Source: Caballeronia sp. NK8
Lineage (GTDB): Bacteria; Pseudomonadota; Gammaproteobacteria; Burkholderiales; Burkholderiaceae
DNA: 64,000 bases
Reading direction: 5' to 3'
Assembly (NCBI RefSeq): GCF_018408855.1
Contig: NZ_AP024325.1
Location: 1,620,881-1,684,880 of the forward strand
The notes beneath the pieces were generated by a model that was given only the letters and a program-made list of their open reading frames with translations, made no database searches and was not told the DNA's origin. Positions within the stretch are counted from its first letter, which is position 1; every line of letters begins with the position of its first letter. Made by a program: the position numbers and the translations under genes. Shown here in pieces: positions 36,430 through 44,437 of this stretch.

Positions 36430-37291
36430 CGAATTCCAGAAATGCGCGAATCTTCCCGCTCGCGCCTCGTCGTTCGACGTGCAGCATGTTCACCGGAACC
36501 GGCTCGGGCTCGAACGCCTTCAGAATGGGGCGAAGCCTGCGTCCCAATACTTCGGGCATCGCCTGGTATGAAAGCAACTGTGTGATGCCAACGCCGTCGC
36601 TGGCCGCAGCGATGGCCGCCGGCGCGAGATCGACGATCATGCGCGGCTGAAGCCGCACGGGCAACCGCGCGCCGCGCTCCCTGAAGACCCATTCCAGCGG
36701 ATTCGTCACGCCCGTGAAGGACACGCAGTCGTGATGCGTCAGTTCTCTCGGATGAACCGGCTCGCCGCGCGTCTGAAGATAGGCCGGGGCCGCATACGTC
36801 CGCCGGCGCACGAAACCCAGCGGCACCGCGAAGGTCGTCGAGTCGCCCAGATGACCGATACGAATGGCGATATCCACGCCTTCCTCCAGCAGCCGCGTGG
36901 TGCGATCGACGTACGCCGCATGGATGCTGACGTCCGGATAGCGCAGCGCAAAGGCATTGACGAGCGGCGCGACGAAGCGCTGGCCGAACAGCACCGGCGC
37001 CGATATGGTTAGGGTTCCTACCGGTTTGACGTGGTAAGCACCGATGTTCGCTTGGGCATCCGCGACGGCATCTAGAACGTGTCGGCAGGCATCGAGATAG
37101 GCCACGCCCGCATCCGTGGGCCGCACCGAACGCGTCGTGCGTGCGAGAAGTTGCGCGCCCGTACGCGCTTCGAGCGAATTGAGCGCCCTCGATACCGCGG
37201 CGGTCGACAAGCCAAGCTTCTCCGATGCACTCGTAAAGCTCCCGCTGTCGACGATCGCCACGAAGACTTCCATCTCTCGCAATCTGTCCAT
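36335..37291 (-). CDS. LysR-family transcriptional regulator
   Basis: 318 residues from the ATG at 37291 (GGGAAA upstream), beginning MDRLREMEVFVAIVDSGSFT. The helix-turn-helix is SASEKLGLSTAAVSRALNSLE, followed by the LysR substrate-binding fold (PVGTLTISAPVLFGQRFVAP). It diverges from the ABM-domain gene at 37513 and is the likely regulator of that gene. The C-terminal tail after LEFVTEALRTNP is basic and overlaps mug on the other strand. Confidence 0.88.
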   Translation of the reverse strand: MDRLREMEVFVAIVDSGSFTSASEKLGLSTAAVSRALNSLEARTGAQLLARTTRSVRPTDAGVAYLDACRHVLDAVADAQANIGAYHVKPVGTLTISAPVLFGQRFVAPLVNAFALRYPDVSIHAAYVDRTTRLLEEGVDIAIRIGHLGDSTTFAVPLGFVRRRTYAAPAYLQTRGEPVHPRELTHHDCVSFTGVTNPLEWVFRERGARLPVRLQPRMIVDLAPAAIAAASDGVGITQLLSYQAMPEVLGRRLRPILKAFEPEPVPVNMLHVERRGASGKIRAFLEFVTEALRTNPHLRSEDRRPSSVRGKRPPAHRD

Positions 37292-37512
37292 TCCGATTTC
37301 CCGCCACGACTCGTTTCGAATGGGAGTGTAAGCGGCATGTTCGCAATGTGCGTCGTCTTGGCCCGCATCGGAAACAGATTGGCCATTTCTGAAGCCATGT
37401 CCCGAACCGCGCATTCATTGGCCTGATTTGCATCTCGACCAAGCTTCGACAAACACGCACCGTCTACGACAATGAAGAGCCCCATTTGTGCAACCTCAAC
37501 GAAGAGTCTGTC

Positions 37513-38187
37513 ATGTTCTCTGCAATGCTCGAAGTCAATCCGATTCCCGACCAGTTCGATGCCTATCTCAACATGGCGAAGATGCTGCGGCCCGAACTCG
37601 AAGCGATCGACGGCTTCATCGACAACACCCGCTACGCAAGCCTGACCCGGGAGGGATGGCTTCTGTCGCTGTCGAGCTGGCGCGATGAAAAGTCGCTGGT
37701 GCGGTGGCGTACCACCACCAAACATCACAAGATTCAGCAGGCTGCGCGCGATCGCGTGTTCGCGGACTATCGGCTGCGCATCGGGCAGATCGTGACGGAC
37801 ACGCATGTACCCGAAGGTCACGCGCTGGTCGAGCAACGGCTCGATGTCACGGAAGCGGGCGCGGGCAAAGCGGTGACGCTGCTCGACGCGAGACGCGTGC
37901 CGGACTGGATCGCGCAGGCCGGGCCGCATGTCGTGGCGCGGTCGCTGGGCATCGATGAAGCAGCGCCCGGTCTCGTCGCGTGGGACGTGTTCCACGCGCT
38001 GCTGACGCCCGGCGACGTGATCGCCGTGGCGACGTGGCGCGATCAGGCGGCGGCCGAATCGTTCGAACGCGAAGCTTCGCGCCCGAGCGATGTGCGCCTG
38101 CGTCACATTCGCGTGATCCGTGAATACGGCATGTTCGATCGACGCGAAGCGCCGCAATTCTTTGAAGAAGCGCAACGCAAGGCGTGA
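37513..38187 (+). CDS. Tandem ABM-domain (antibiotic biosynthesis monooxygenase-like) protein
   Basis: 224 residues from the ATG at 37513 (GAAGAG upstream). The N-terminal half is an ABM ferredoxin-like fold (MFSAMLEVNPIPDQFDAYL, then GFIDNTRYASLTREGWLLSL); the second half (about residues 105-205) repeats the fold less clearly (PGDVIAVATWRDQAAAESFE). Such proteins are cofactor-free oxygenases, heme-handling or stress proteins. It is divergent from the LysR gene. Confidence 0.78.
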   Translation: MFSAMLEVNPIPDQFDAYLNMAKMLRPELEAIDGFIDNTRYASLTREGWLLSLSSWRDEKSLVRWRTTTKHHKIQQAARDRVFADYRLRIGQIVTDTHVPEGHALVEQRLDVTEAGAGKAVTLLDARRVPDWIAQAGPHVVARSLGIDEAAPGLVAWDVFHALLTPGDVIAVATWRDQAAAESFEREASRPSDVRLRHIRVIREYGMFDRREAPQFFEEAQRKA

Positions 38188-38493
38188 TTGTTTCGTCTCC
38201 ATACGTGCGCGCCAGAAGAGAACGACCGGACGTGCTCGCCGCTTCATTCCAACGGCGAGCACTTATGCGCGCGCATGGACGCGACGCGCCTATACTCCAT
38301 AGCATTCCAGAATAACCGCGCACTCGACGCTGGCAAGAAACACACGCGAAATGGCCCAATAGCCGGCCTGTCTCCGCTTCATCTCGCGCCACTCCCTTTC
38401 TAGAATTCCAATAAGCCGATTCCGGGTTGCGGCGCATCAATCATCGATCCCGGATGCGATGCCAGGTTGAACACGTTCAGACACCGAACTCTC
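38188..38493. other. Intergenic region with a hairpin, upstream of an efflux operon
   Basis: 306 bases. An exact 10-base-pair stem, GTGCTCGCCG (38232-38241) and CGGCGAGCAC (38253-38262), with an 11-base loop lies 45 bases after the ABM gene; it has only two Ts after it, so it is a doubtful terminator. The rest should contain the promoter of the efflux operon, but no clear pair is visible. Confidence 0.4.
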
Positions 38494-40086
38494 ATGACAC
38501 ACGTCACTTCCACAGCAAGCGGCCGGCAAGACGCGATAGTCGCGCCGGCACCCGCAGAGCTTCCCGTGAAGGAAGCCACGCTTTCACTCCGGCTTGCCAT
38601 CGGCTTGATCGGGATGCTGCTCGCGTCCCTGCTCGCAATACTGAACGAGCAAGTCACCGCGTTCGCGATGGCCGACATTCAGGGCGCACTTTCGATCGGA
38701 CATGACGACGGCACCTGGCTGACCACCCTGTTCGAAGCGGCCAACGTCGCGACGATGGTCTTCGCGCCGTGGTTCGGCATCACCTTCACGCTCAAGCGGT
38801 TCACGATCGGCGCGGTCGTGGCCACGATGCTGTTCGGCTTCCTGTGCCCGTTCGCGCCGAACCTTCCGTCGCTCTATACGTTGCGCGTGTTGCAGGGCAT
38901 CGCGGGCGGCTGCCTGCCGCCGATGCTGATCATCGTCGCGCTGCGCTATCTTCCGCCCCGAATCAAGCTGTACGGGCTCGCCGGCTATGCGCTGACCGCG
39001 ACTTTCGGACCGGCGCTCGGCACGCCGCTCGCCGCGCTCTGGACCGAGTACTTCAGCTGGAAGATGGCGTTCTGGCAGATCGTTCCGCTCGGCATCGCGA
39101 CCTGCGTGGCGATCCAGCAAGGCCTGCCCGACGATCCGCTCAAGCTCGAACGTCTGCGTTCGTTCAACTGGTCCGGATTCCTGACCGGATGCCCGGCCAT
39201 CGCGATGCTCGTGATCGGCTTTCTGCAAGGCGATCGCCTCGACTGGCTGAACTCGGATCTCATCCGCGTGATGTTCATCGGCGGATCCGCGCTGCTGGTG
39301 GCGTTTCTCATCAACGAATGGTTTCATCCGCTGCCGTTCTTCAAGCTCCAGTTGCTGCAGCGACGAAACTTTTCGCACGGACTCACGACGCTCGCGGGCG
39401 CCGTGATTCTCCTGGTCGGCGTTGCCGCGATACCTGGCCAGCATCTCGCGCGGCTTCACGCGTATCGCGCGTTGCAGACGACGCCGCTGTCGCTGCTCGT
39501 CGCGCTGCCGCTGTTGATCACGCTTCCGCTGACCGCCGCCGTGCTGAATCTGAAGCGTGTCGATTCCCGCTGGGTGATGGCGCTCGGGCTGTGTCTGATG
39601 ATCGCGACCTGCGTGATGGGCAGCTTCATGACATCCGAATGGATCCGTGACAACTTCTACCTGTTGCAGTCCTTGCAGATCGCCGCGCAACCGATGGTGA
39701 TCGTCGCGATCCTGATGGGCGTCACGACGGGTCTGCCACCCACGGAAGGCCCGTTCGCCTCGGCGATGTTCAACTCGCTCAAGACCTTTTCCGCCGCGAT
39801 GGCGACGGGTCTCATCGAAGGTCTCGGCACGGCGCGCGAGCGCTTTCATTCGAACGTGCTCGTCGATCAGCTCGGCAATCGCGCGCTCATCACCGATCAG
39901 AGCATCGACGCGACGCACGGCGTCGGCGAGCTCGCGCACCGGGTGCATGAGCAGGCGCTCGTGCTGATGTCGGCGGATCTCTATCGCGTGATGGCTTGCG
40001 TCGCCGTCGCGCTGCTGTTTCTCGTTCCGTTGTTGCCCGTGCGTATCTATCCGCCGTGGACTTCTTCTCCGCCGTCTTCTCATTAA
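38494..40086 (+). CDS. DHA2-family MFS multidrug exporter (EmrB-like), efflux operon 1
   Basis: About 530 residues with 14 predicted membrane segments. The ATG at 38494 is used; an in-frame TTG at 38467 with AGG nearby is possible. DHA2 signs include LLASLLAILNEQVTAFAMADI, LYTLRVLQGIAGGCLPP and GYALTATFGPALGTPL (motif C region). It works with the adaptor at 40099 and the outer membrane channel at 41172, spaced 12 bases and overlapping by four, as a tripartite pump. Confidence 0.88.
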   Translation: MTHVTSTASGRQDAIVAPAPAELPVKEATLSLRLAIGLIGMLLASLLAILNEQVTAFAMADIQGALSIGHDDGTWLTTLFEAANVATMVFAPWFGITFTLKRFTIGAVVATMLFGFLCPFAPNLPSLYTLRVLQGIAGGCLPPMLIIVALRYLPPRIKLYGLAGYALTATFGPALGTPLAALWTEYFSWKMAFWQIVPLGIATCVAIQQGLPDDPLKLERLRSFNWSGFLTGCPAIAMLVIGFLQGDRLDWLNSDLIRVMFIGGSALLVAFLINEWFHPLPFFKLQLLQRRNFSHGLTTLAGAVILLVGVAAIPGQHLARLHAYRALQTTPLSLLVALPLLITLPLTAAVLNLKRVDSRWVMALGLCLMIATCVMGSFMTSEWIRDNFYLLQSLQIAAQPMVIVAILMGVTTGLPPTEGPFASAMFNSLKTFSAAMATGLIEGLGTARERFHSNVLVDQLGNRALITDQSIDATHGVGELAHRVHEQALVLMSADLYRVMACVAVALLFLVPLLPVRIYPPWTSSPPSSH

Positions 40087-40098
40087 GGGACGCTTGCC

Positions 40099-41175
40099 AT
40101 GTCATCCTTCATCCGCTCCCACTCCAGACTCATTCGCATCGCCGCGCCGGTGCTCGCGCTCGCCGTCATCGCCTGGGTATGCGTCAGACTGCTGTCCGGT
40201 TCGTCCACCGAATCCACCAACGACGCCTACGTCCACGCTGATTTCACGCTCGTGGCACCGCGCATTGCAGGCCAGATTTCGGAAGTGCCGGTCGAAGACA
40301 ATCAGTCGGTCAAGGCGGGGCAACTGCTCGTGCGTATCGATGACCGCGACTATCGCGCCGCGCTGATGAGCGCGCAGGCCGACGTCGACGCGGCGCGCGC
40401 GGCTGTCGCGAACTTCGCTGCCGAAATCGCGCGGCACCCCTCGCTGGTCGAGCAGGCGCGCGCGACCCTGCGTTCCGATCAAGCGGCGATCGGCTTCGCG
40501 CGTGCGAACGCGTCGCGCTATCAGAATCTCTCGGAGACGGGCGCGGGCACGGCGCAGGAACAGCAGCGCGCATCGAGCACGCTGGCGCAACAGATTGCGC
40601 AGCAGGAGCACGACCGCGCCGCATTGACGACGACCGAACAGAACCTCGATGTGCTGCGCACCCAACGCGACAAGGCCGCGGGCGCGCGAGCGCGCGCCGA
40701 GGCGGCGCTGGAGCAGGCGAAACTGAATCTGTCGTACACCGAGATTCGCGCGCCCGTCGATGGCAAGGTGGGCCGGCGCTCTGCGCGCGTCGGCGCGTTC
40801 GTGACGCCGGGCGCGCCGGTGCTGGCCATCGTGCCGCTGTCGGATGCGTATGTCGTCGCCAATTTTCAGGAAAACCAGATCACGCGGATGCGGCCCGGCG
40901 AGCGCGTGCACATCAAGGTCGACAGCTTTCCGGGCGTCGTCATCAACGGCCATGTCGATAGCCTCGCGCCTGCGACCGGCGTGAGCTTCGCACCCATCGC
41001 GCCCGACAACGCGACCGGCAACTTCACGAAGATCGTGCAGCGCGTGCCGGTCAAGATCACGATCGATCGCGGACAGGAAGCGGCATCGGCGCTGAGCGTG
41101 GGGCTTTCGGTCGAAGCGGAAGTGGCCGTGGGCCGGCGCGGCGAAACACTCGCGAAAGGAGGCGACACAGAATGA
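40099..41175 (+). CDS. HlyD/EmrA-type membrane fusion protein, efflux operon 1
   Basis: 358 residues: an N-terminal membrane anchor (APVLALAVIAWVCVRLL), the lipoyl half-motif TNDAYVHADFTLVAPRIAGQI, a long alpha-helical hairpin (about 95-210) and APVDGKVGRRSARVGAFV, the second lipoyl half. It bridges the inner membrane exporter and the outer membrane channel. Its stop overlaps the next start (ATGA). Confidence 0.9.
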   Translation: MSSFIRSHSRLIRIAAPVLALAVIAWVCVRLLSGSSTESTNDAYVHADFTLVAPRIAGQISEVPVEDNQSVKAGQLLVRIDDRDYRAALMSAQADVDAARAAVANFAAEIARHPSLVEQARATLRSDQAAIGFARANASRYQNLSETGAGTAQEQQRASSTLAQQIAQQEHDRAALTTTEQNLDVLRTQRDKAAGARARAEAALEQAKLNLSYTEIRAPVDGKVGRRSARVGAFVTPGAPVLAIVPLSDAYVVANFQENQITRMRPGERVHIKVDSFPGVVINGHVDSLAPATGVSFAPIAPDNATGNFTKIVQRVPVKITIDRGQEAASALSVGLSVEAEVAVGRRGETLAKGGDTE

Positions 41176-42710
41176 AATCGACCGATACTTCTCTTCGTGC
41201 AATCGCTCTCGCCGTTCTCGCGAGCCTCGCGATGGCGGGATGCACGGTCGGGCCTGATTTTCAGCCTCCGAAGTCCGCCACGCCGGAGGTCTTCGAAAGA
41301 ACCCAGACGGCGCAGGCATCGAGCAAGGCGGTGCAGGCGGACTTCAACTCGGACTGGTGGACACTGTTCGACGATCCCGTGCTGAACGCGCTCGAAAAGC
41401 GTCTCGCCGACGCCAATCTCGACGTGGCCGCGGCCTCCGCCCGGCTGCGTCAAAGCCGCGCCGAACAGCGCGTGGCCGGCGCGGCCCAGCTTCCCACGCT
41501 CGATGGCGCGGCGTCGTACTATCGCGAACGCGGCAGCGAGAACGGTGTGCTGTCGCTGCTGGGCGTCACGCCGTCGCAGAGTCAGCCGCAATCGGCGTCC
41601 GGCGACGCGCCGCTCGGTGTGTCGGGCATGCCCGGCTCCAAGGGCTCGCCGGCCTACAACCTGTATCAGGCCGGCTTCGATGCGTCCTGGGAAATCGATA
41701 TCTGGGGCCGCGTGCGGCGCGGCGTCGAAGCGGCGGGCGCGCTGACCGACGCGTCCTATGAAGACCGCAACGCGATCCTGCTTTCGGCCCGCGCGGAGCT
41801 CGCGCGCAATTACGTTGAATTGCGCGATACGCAGTCGCTGCTGGAGATCACGAGACAGAATCTCGATATCGCGCGCGATGCCGTGAGGCTCACGAAAATT
41901 CGGGTGCGCGAAGGCGTCACGACGGACCTGGACGTCGCCAACGCTTCGGCGCAGATGGAAACCATCGAAAGCCTGATTCCGACGCTCGAATCGCATCGCG
42001 ATACCACCATCAATGCGATCGGCGTGTTGCTCGGCGAACAGCCGGGCGCGCTGCGCAAGATGCTCAGCGAAACGCGTGAAGTGCCGAAGTTGCCCGATCA
42101 GGTGCCGATCGGCTTTCCGTCGGAACTCGCGCAGCGTCGGCCCGACATCAAGAAAGCCGAGGCGACGTTGCACGCGGCGACGGCATCGATCGGCATGGCG
42201 AAGGCCGATTTCTATCCGCGTATTTCGTTGAACGGTAGCGCGGGGTTCCAGAGCTTGCAGCTTTCCAGTCTGGCCGATTGGGCGTCGGGGCAGTTTGTCG
42301 TCGGGCCGTCGATCACGTTTCCGATTTTCGAGGGCGGGCGTCTCAAGGGAACGTTGCAGTTGCGCGAGGCGCAGCAGCAGGAAGCGGCGATTCTGTATAA
42401 GCGCACTGTGCTGGATGCCTGGCGCGAAGTCGATGACGCGCTGCTCGTCTACGACGCCGAACAGCGACGGCGCGAGCGGCTCGCCTCGGCGGTGAGCCTC
42501 AATCAGCGCGCGCTCGCCGTCGCGCAACAGCGATACAAGGCCGGCGCCCTCGATTATCTCGATGTGCTCAACGTGCAGAAGCAGTTGCTGGAGGCGCAGA
42601 GCAATCTCGAACAGAGCAAGGCCAAGGCCGCGGAGAATCTCATCACGTTGTGCAAGTCGCTTGGGGGTGGGTGGGAGACGACTTATGATGGCAGGTACGC
42701 GGGGCGTTGA
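41172..42710 (+). CDS. NodT-type outer membrane efflux lipoprotein, efflux operon 1
   Basis: 512 residues. Signal peptide with lipobox MAGC followed by TVGPDFQPP, the usual start of NodT/OprM family channels. Two OEP repeats each with a long coiled helix pair (from DASWEIDIWGRVRRGVEAAG and from RRPDIKKAEATLHAATASIG). It forms the trimeric outer membrane exit of the pump. The operon ends at the hairpin 15 bases downstream. Confidence 0.9.
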   Translation: MKSTDTSLRAIALAVLASLAMAGCTVGPDFQPPKSATPEVFERTQTAQASSKAVQADFNSDWWTLFDDPVLNALEKRLADANLDVAAASARLRQSRAEQRVAGAAQLPTLDGAASYYRERGSENGVLSLLGVTPSQSQPQSASGDAPLGVSGMPGSKGSPAYNLYQAGFDASWEIDIWGRVRRGVEAAGALTDASYEDRNAILLSARAELARNYVELRDTQSLLEITRQNLDIARDAVRLTKIRVREGVTTDLDVANASAQMETIESLIPTLESHRDTTINAIGVLLGEQPGALRKMLSETREVPKLPDQVPIGFPSELAQRRPDIKKAEATLHAATASIGMAKADFYPRISLNGSAGFQSLQLSSLADWASGQFVVGPSITFPIFEGGRLKGTLQLREAQQQEAAILYKRTVLDAWREVDDALLVYDAEQRRRERLASAVSLNQRALAVAQQRYKAGALDYLDVLNVQKQLLEAQSNLEQSKAKAAENLITLCKSLGGGWETTYDGRYAGR

Positions 42711-42724
42711 ACCGCGGATGGCAA

Positions 42725-42752
42725 AAGGCCGGAGCACGTGGGCTCCGGCCTT
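42725..42752 (+). terminator. Terminator of efflux operon 1, with T-tract split by an IS
   Basis: An 11-base-pair stem, AAGGCCGGAGC (42725-42735) with its exact complement (42742-42752), and a 6-base loop. The stem is preceded by extra A residues but followed by only two Ts before the insertion sequence. The far flank of the element begins TTTCATT, so rejoining the flanks restores a five-T tract. Confidence 0.75.
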
Positions 42753-42774
42753 AATGAGATGGTCAGCCTGACCG

Positions 42775-42810
42775 AAATGGCCCGATCGGCTTACGCTAAT
42801 CGGGCCATTT
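42775..42810 (+). repeat. Inverted repeat within the IS left end
   Basis: AAATGGCCCGAT (42775-42786) and its exact complement (42799-42810) around a 12-base loop, just inside the left terminal repeat and upstream of the transposase ribosome site. It may shape the promoter or RNA leader of the transposase. Confidence 0.6.
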
Positions 42811-42829
42811 CCTTTTCTGGGAGGCCATC

Positions 42830-43855
42830 ATGGCGAACGCTACGCTTATCGGCATCGACCTGGGCAAGCACTGTTTCTTCGTACATGCGCAGGACGCACG
42901 CGGCGCGCAGGTTTGGCGCAAGAAGATGACCCGCAAGCAGCTCTATGCGTATTTGGCCACCTGTCCCGTGGCCGTGTTGGCGATGGAAGCTTGTGCTGGC
43001 GCGCATTGGTTGGCGCGTAAATGTCAGTTGTATGGGCATCGGGTCCGCTTGATTGCGCCGCAGTTCGTCAGGCCGTTCGTAAAAGGCAATAAGACCGACT
43101 TCGCCGACGCCGAAGCAATCTGCGAAGCCGCCTCTCGCCCCGCCATGCGTTTGGTCACAGTCAAGACAGCCGAACAGCAGACGCTGCTCGCGCTACATCG
43201 GGTGCGCGAATCGCTTGTCGGCGAACGCACGGCAACCAGCAATCAGATTCACGCTTTCCTGCTCGAATTCGGTATCGACTTGCCAATTGGTGCGCTGGCC
43301 ATTACGCGCCTGCCGGTGCTTCTTGATGATCCCAGACACGCATTGCCGCCCACGATGGTGGCCTTGTTGCTGCGTTTGCATCAGCGCTACGCGCAGTTGA
43401 GTCGGGAAATCGTCGAGCTTGAGACACAAATCAAGCAGCAGACGTTGGAAGATGAAGCCGGCCAGCGCCTGCTCACGATTCCGGGAATCGGCCCGATCAC
43501 CGCCAGCAGCTTGCTGGCAATGGCTGGCGACGCGCGCGCGTCCAAATGTGGCCGTGACTTCGCCGCATCCCTCGGTCTGGTTCCTCGCCAGCATTCGACC
43601 GGAGGCCGAGCGACTCTTCTAGGGATATCCAAGCGCGGCAACAAGCAGTTGCGCAGCCTGCTGGTGCAAGGAGCGCGTGCGGTGATGCGTTACGCCGAGC
43701 GGAGAACAGATGCGCTCGGGCGCTGGCTACAAGCTCTGCTGCGACGCCGTCACAGCAACGTGGTTGCCTGCGCACTGGCCAACAAAATGGCCAGAATCGT
43801 TTGGGCGATTCTGGCCAAGGGTGGCGAGTACCGGGCGCAACCGGCTATCGCTTGA
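42830..43855 (+). CDS. IS110-family transposase (DEDD recombinase)
   Basis: 341 residues with GGGAGG before the ATG. The N-terminal RuvC-like domain has IGIDLGKHCF (Asp10), VLAMEACAGAHW and KTDFADAEAICEA carrying the acidic residues; the C-terminal Tnp20 domain has TIPGIGPITASSLLAMAGD and the serine region QHSTGGRATLLGISKRGNK. Both domains are complete and the frame is open, so the element may be active. In this family the recombinase is guided by an RNA from the element's non-coding end. Confidence 0.95.
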   Translation: MANATLIGIDLGKHCFFVHAQDARGAQVWRKKMTRKQLYAYLATCPVAVLAMEACAGAHWLARKCQLYGHRVRLIAPQFVRPFVKGNKTDFADAEAICEAASRPAMRLVTVKTAEQQTLLALHRVRESLVGERTATSNQIHAFLLEFGIDLPIGALAITRLPVLLDDPRHALPPTMVALLLRLHQRYAQLSREIVELETQIKQQTLEDEAGQRLLTIPGIGPITASSLLAMAGDARASKCGRDFAASLGLVPRQHSTGGRATLLGISKRGNKQLRSLLVQGARAVMRYAERRTDALGRWLQALLRRRHSNVVACALANKMARIVWAILAKGGEYRAQPAIA

Positions 43856-44084
43856 ACAACTTTCCTGCCTGCTTTTGCGACCACTGACCTGTGATGAAGA
43901 TAAACGGCTCACTGCCCAGTTGAAAACCTGACATGAAATCCAGTCTTGCAGACTGAGGCTTTTTTGAGGACAACTGGGCGCGGCTTCTCATCGAGGGCCG
44001 GGCGCTCTGATCCGCGCCCATTTCGAGCCCGGATACATTTGCGCAAGCCCTTTTATCGTAGGTCACAGTTGAGGTTGCAAAGAC
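43856..44084 (+). ncRNA. Candidate bridge/seeker RNA of the IS1111-type element
   Basis: 229 bases between the transposase stop and the right terminal repeat, with no coding. Structure signs are a 9-base pair of complements (43914-43922 with 43971-43979), a hairpin CAGTC-TTGCA-GACTG (43941-43955) and a stem GGGCGC with GCGCCC (44000-44005, 44014-44019). Work on IS110/IS1111 elements places the guide RNA in a non-coding end, downstream of the transposase gene in the IS1111 group. Ends and fold here are inferred. Confidence 0.4.
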
Positions 44085-44121
44085 CAGGCTGACCATACAT
44101 TTTCATTGGGACGCCTCTTAG

Positions 44122-44322
44122 CTACCCCTCGACTATCCGCACGTCGTACTCTTCATCGACGAACGCGACGATGAATTCTTCAGGCATCAGCCACGAATCG
44201 ACGCTGACCGTCTTCGTATCGATGTCGACGTGCACTTTCGCATCTGCGTCGACGGTACGCATCGCGTGTTCGAGCGTTGCGATATCGCCGGAATGGATGT
44301 GCTGCTTGACCGAGAATTTCAT
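44122..44322 (-). CDS. Small HMA-like protein lacking the CXXC metal site
   Basis: 66 residues from the second of two close ATGs, which has GGAG 8 bases upstream. The order of strands and helices fits a heavy-metal-associated (copper chaperone) fold: MKFSVKQHIHSGDIATLEHAM, then VHVDIDTKTVSV and a last strand YDVRIVEG. Where the family has CXXC this protein has HIHSGD, so classical Cu(I) binding by cysteines is excluded; histidine binding is possible. Between the IS and efflux operon 2. Confidence 0.6.
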   Translation of the reverse strand: MKFSVKQHIHSGDIATLEHAMRTVDADAKVHVDIDTKTVSVDSWLMPEEFIVAFVDEEYDVRIVEG

Positions 44323-44437
44323 TTGCATGGCTCCAGTAGTGAACTAACGATTTCAATCTAGGCGCATTCATCGAAGATTTGCACACCCGTCGCTGACCAA
44401 CAGTCTTGCGTCGCGCGTACAAATTCAGGATCACTTT

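Larger units (their letters stand above)
42753..44100 (+). mobile_element. IS110-family insertion sequence, IS1111 type
   Basis: About 1348 bases. It holds one DEDD transposase gene. A 12-base inverted repeat lies near but not at the ends: 42759-42770 (ATGGTCAGCCTG) and 44085-44096. About six bases lie outside the left repeat and four outside the right, the subterminal position typical of the IS1111 subgroup. No target duplication is needed to explain the flanks, as usual in this family. Ends are inferred from terminator reconstruction and may be off by one or two bases. Confidence 0.75.

Noticed and set aside
38232..38262. 10-base-pair hairpin as a terminator of the ABM gene
   Set aside because: Only two Ts follow the stem, so it is listed only as a hairpin within the intergenic region.
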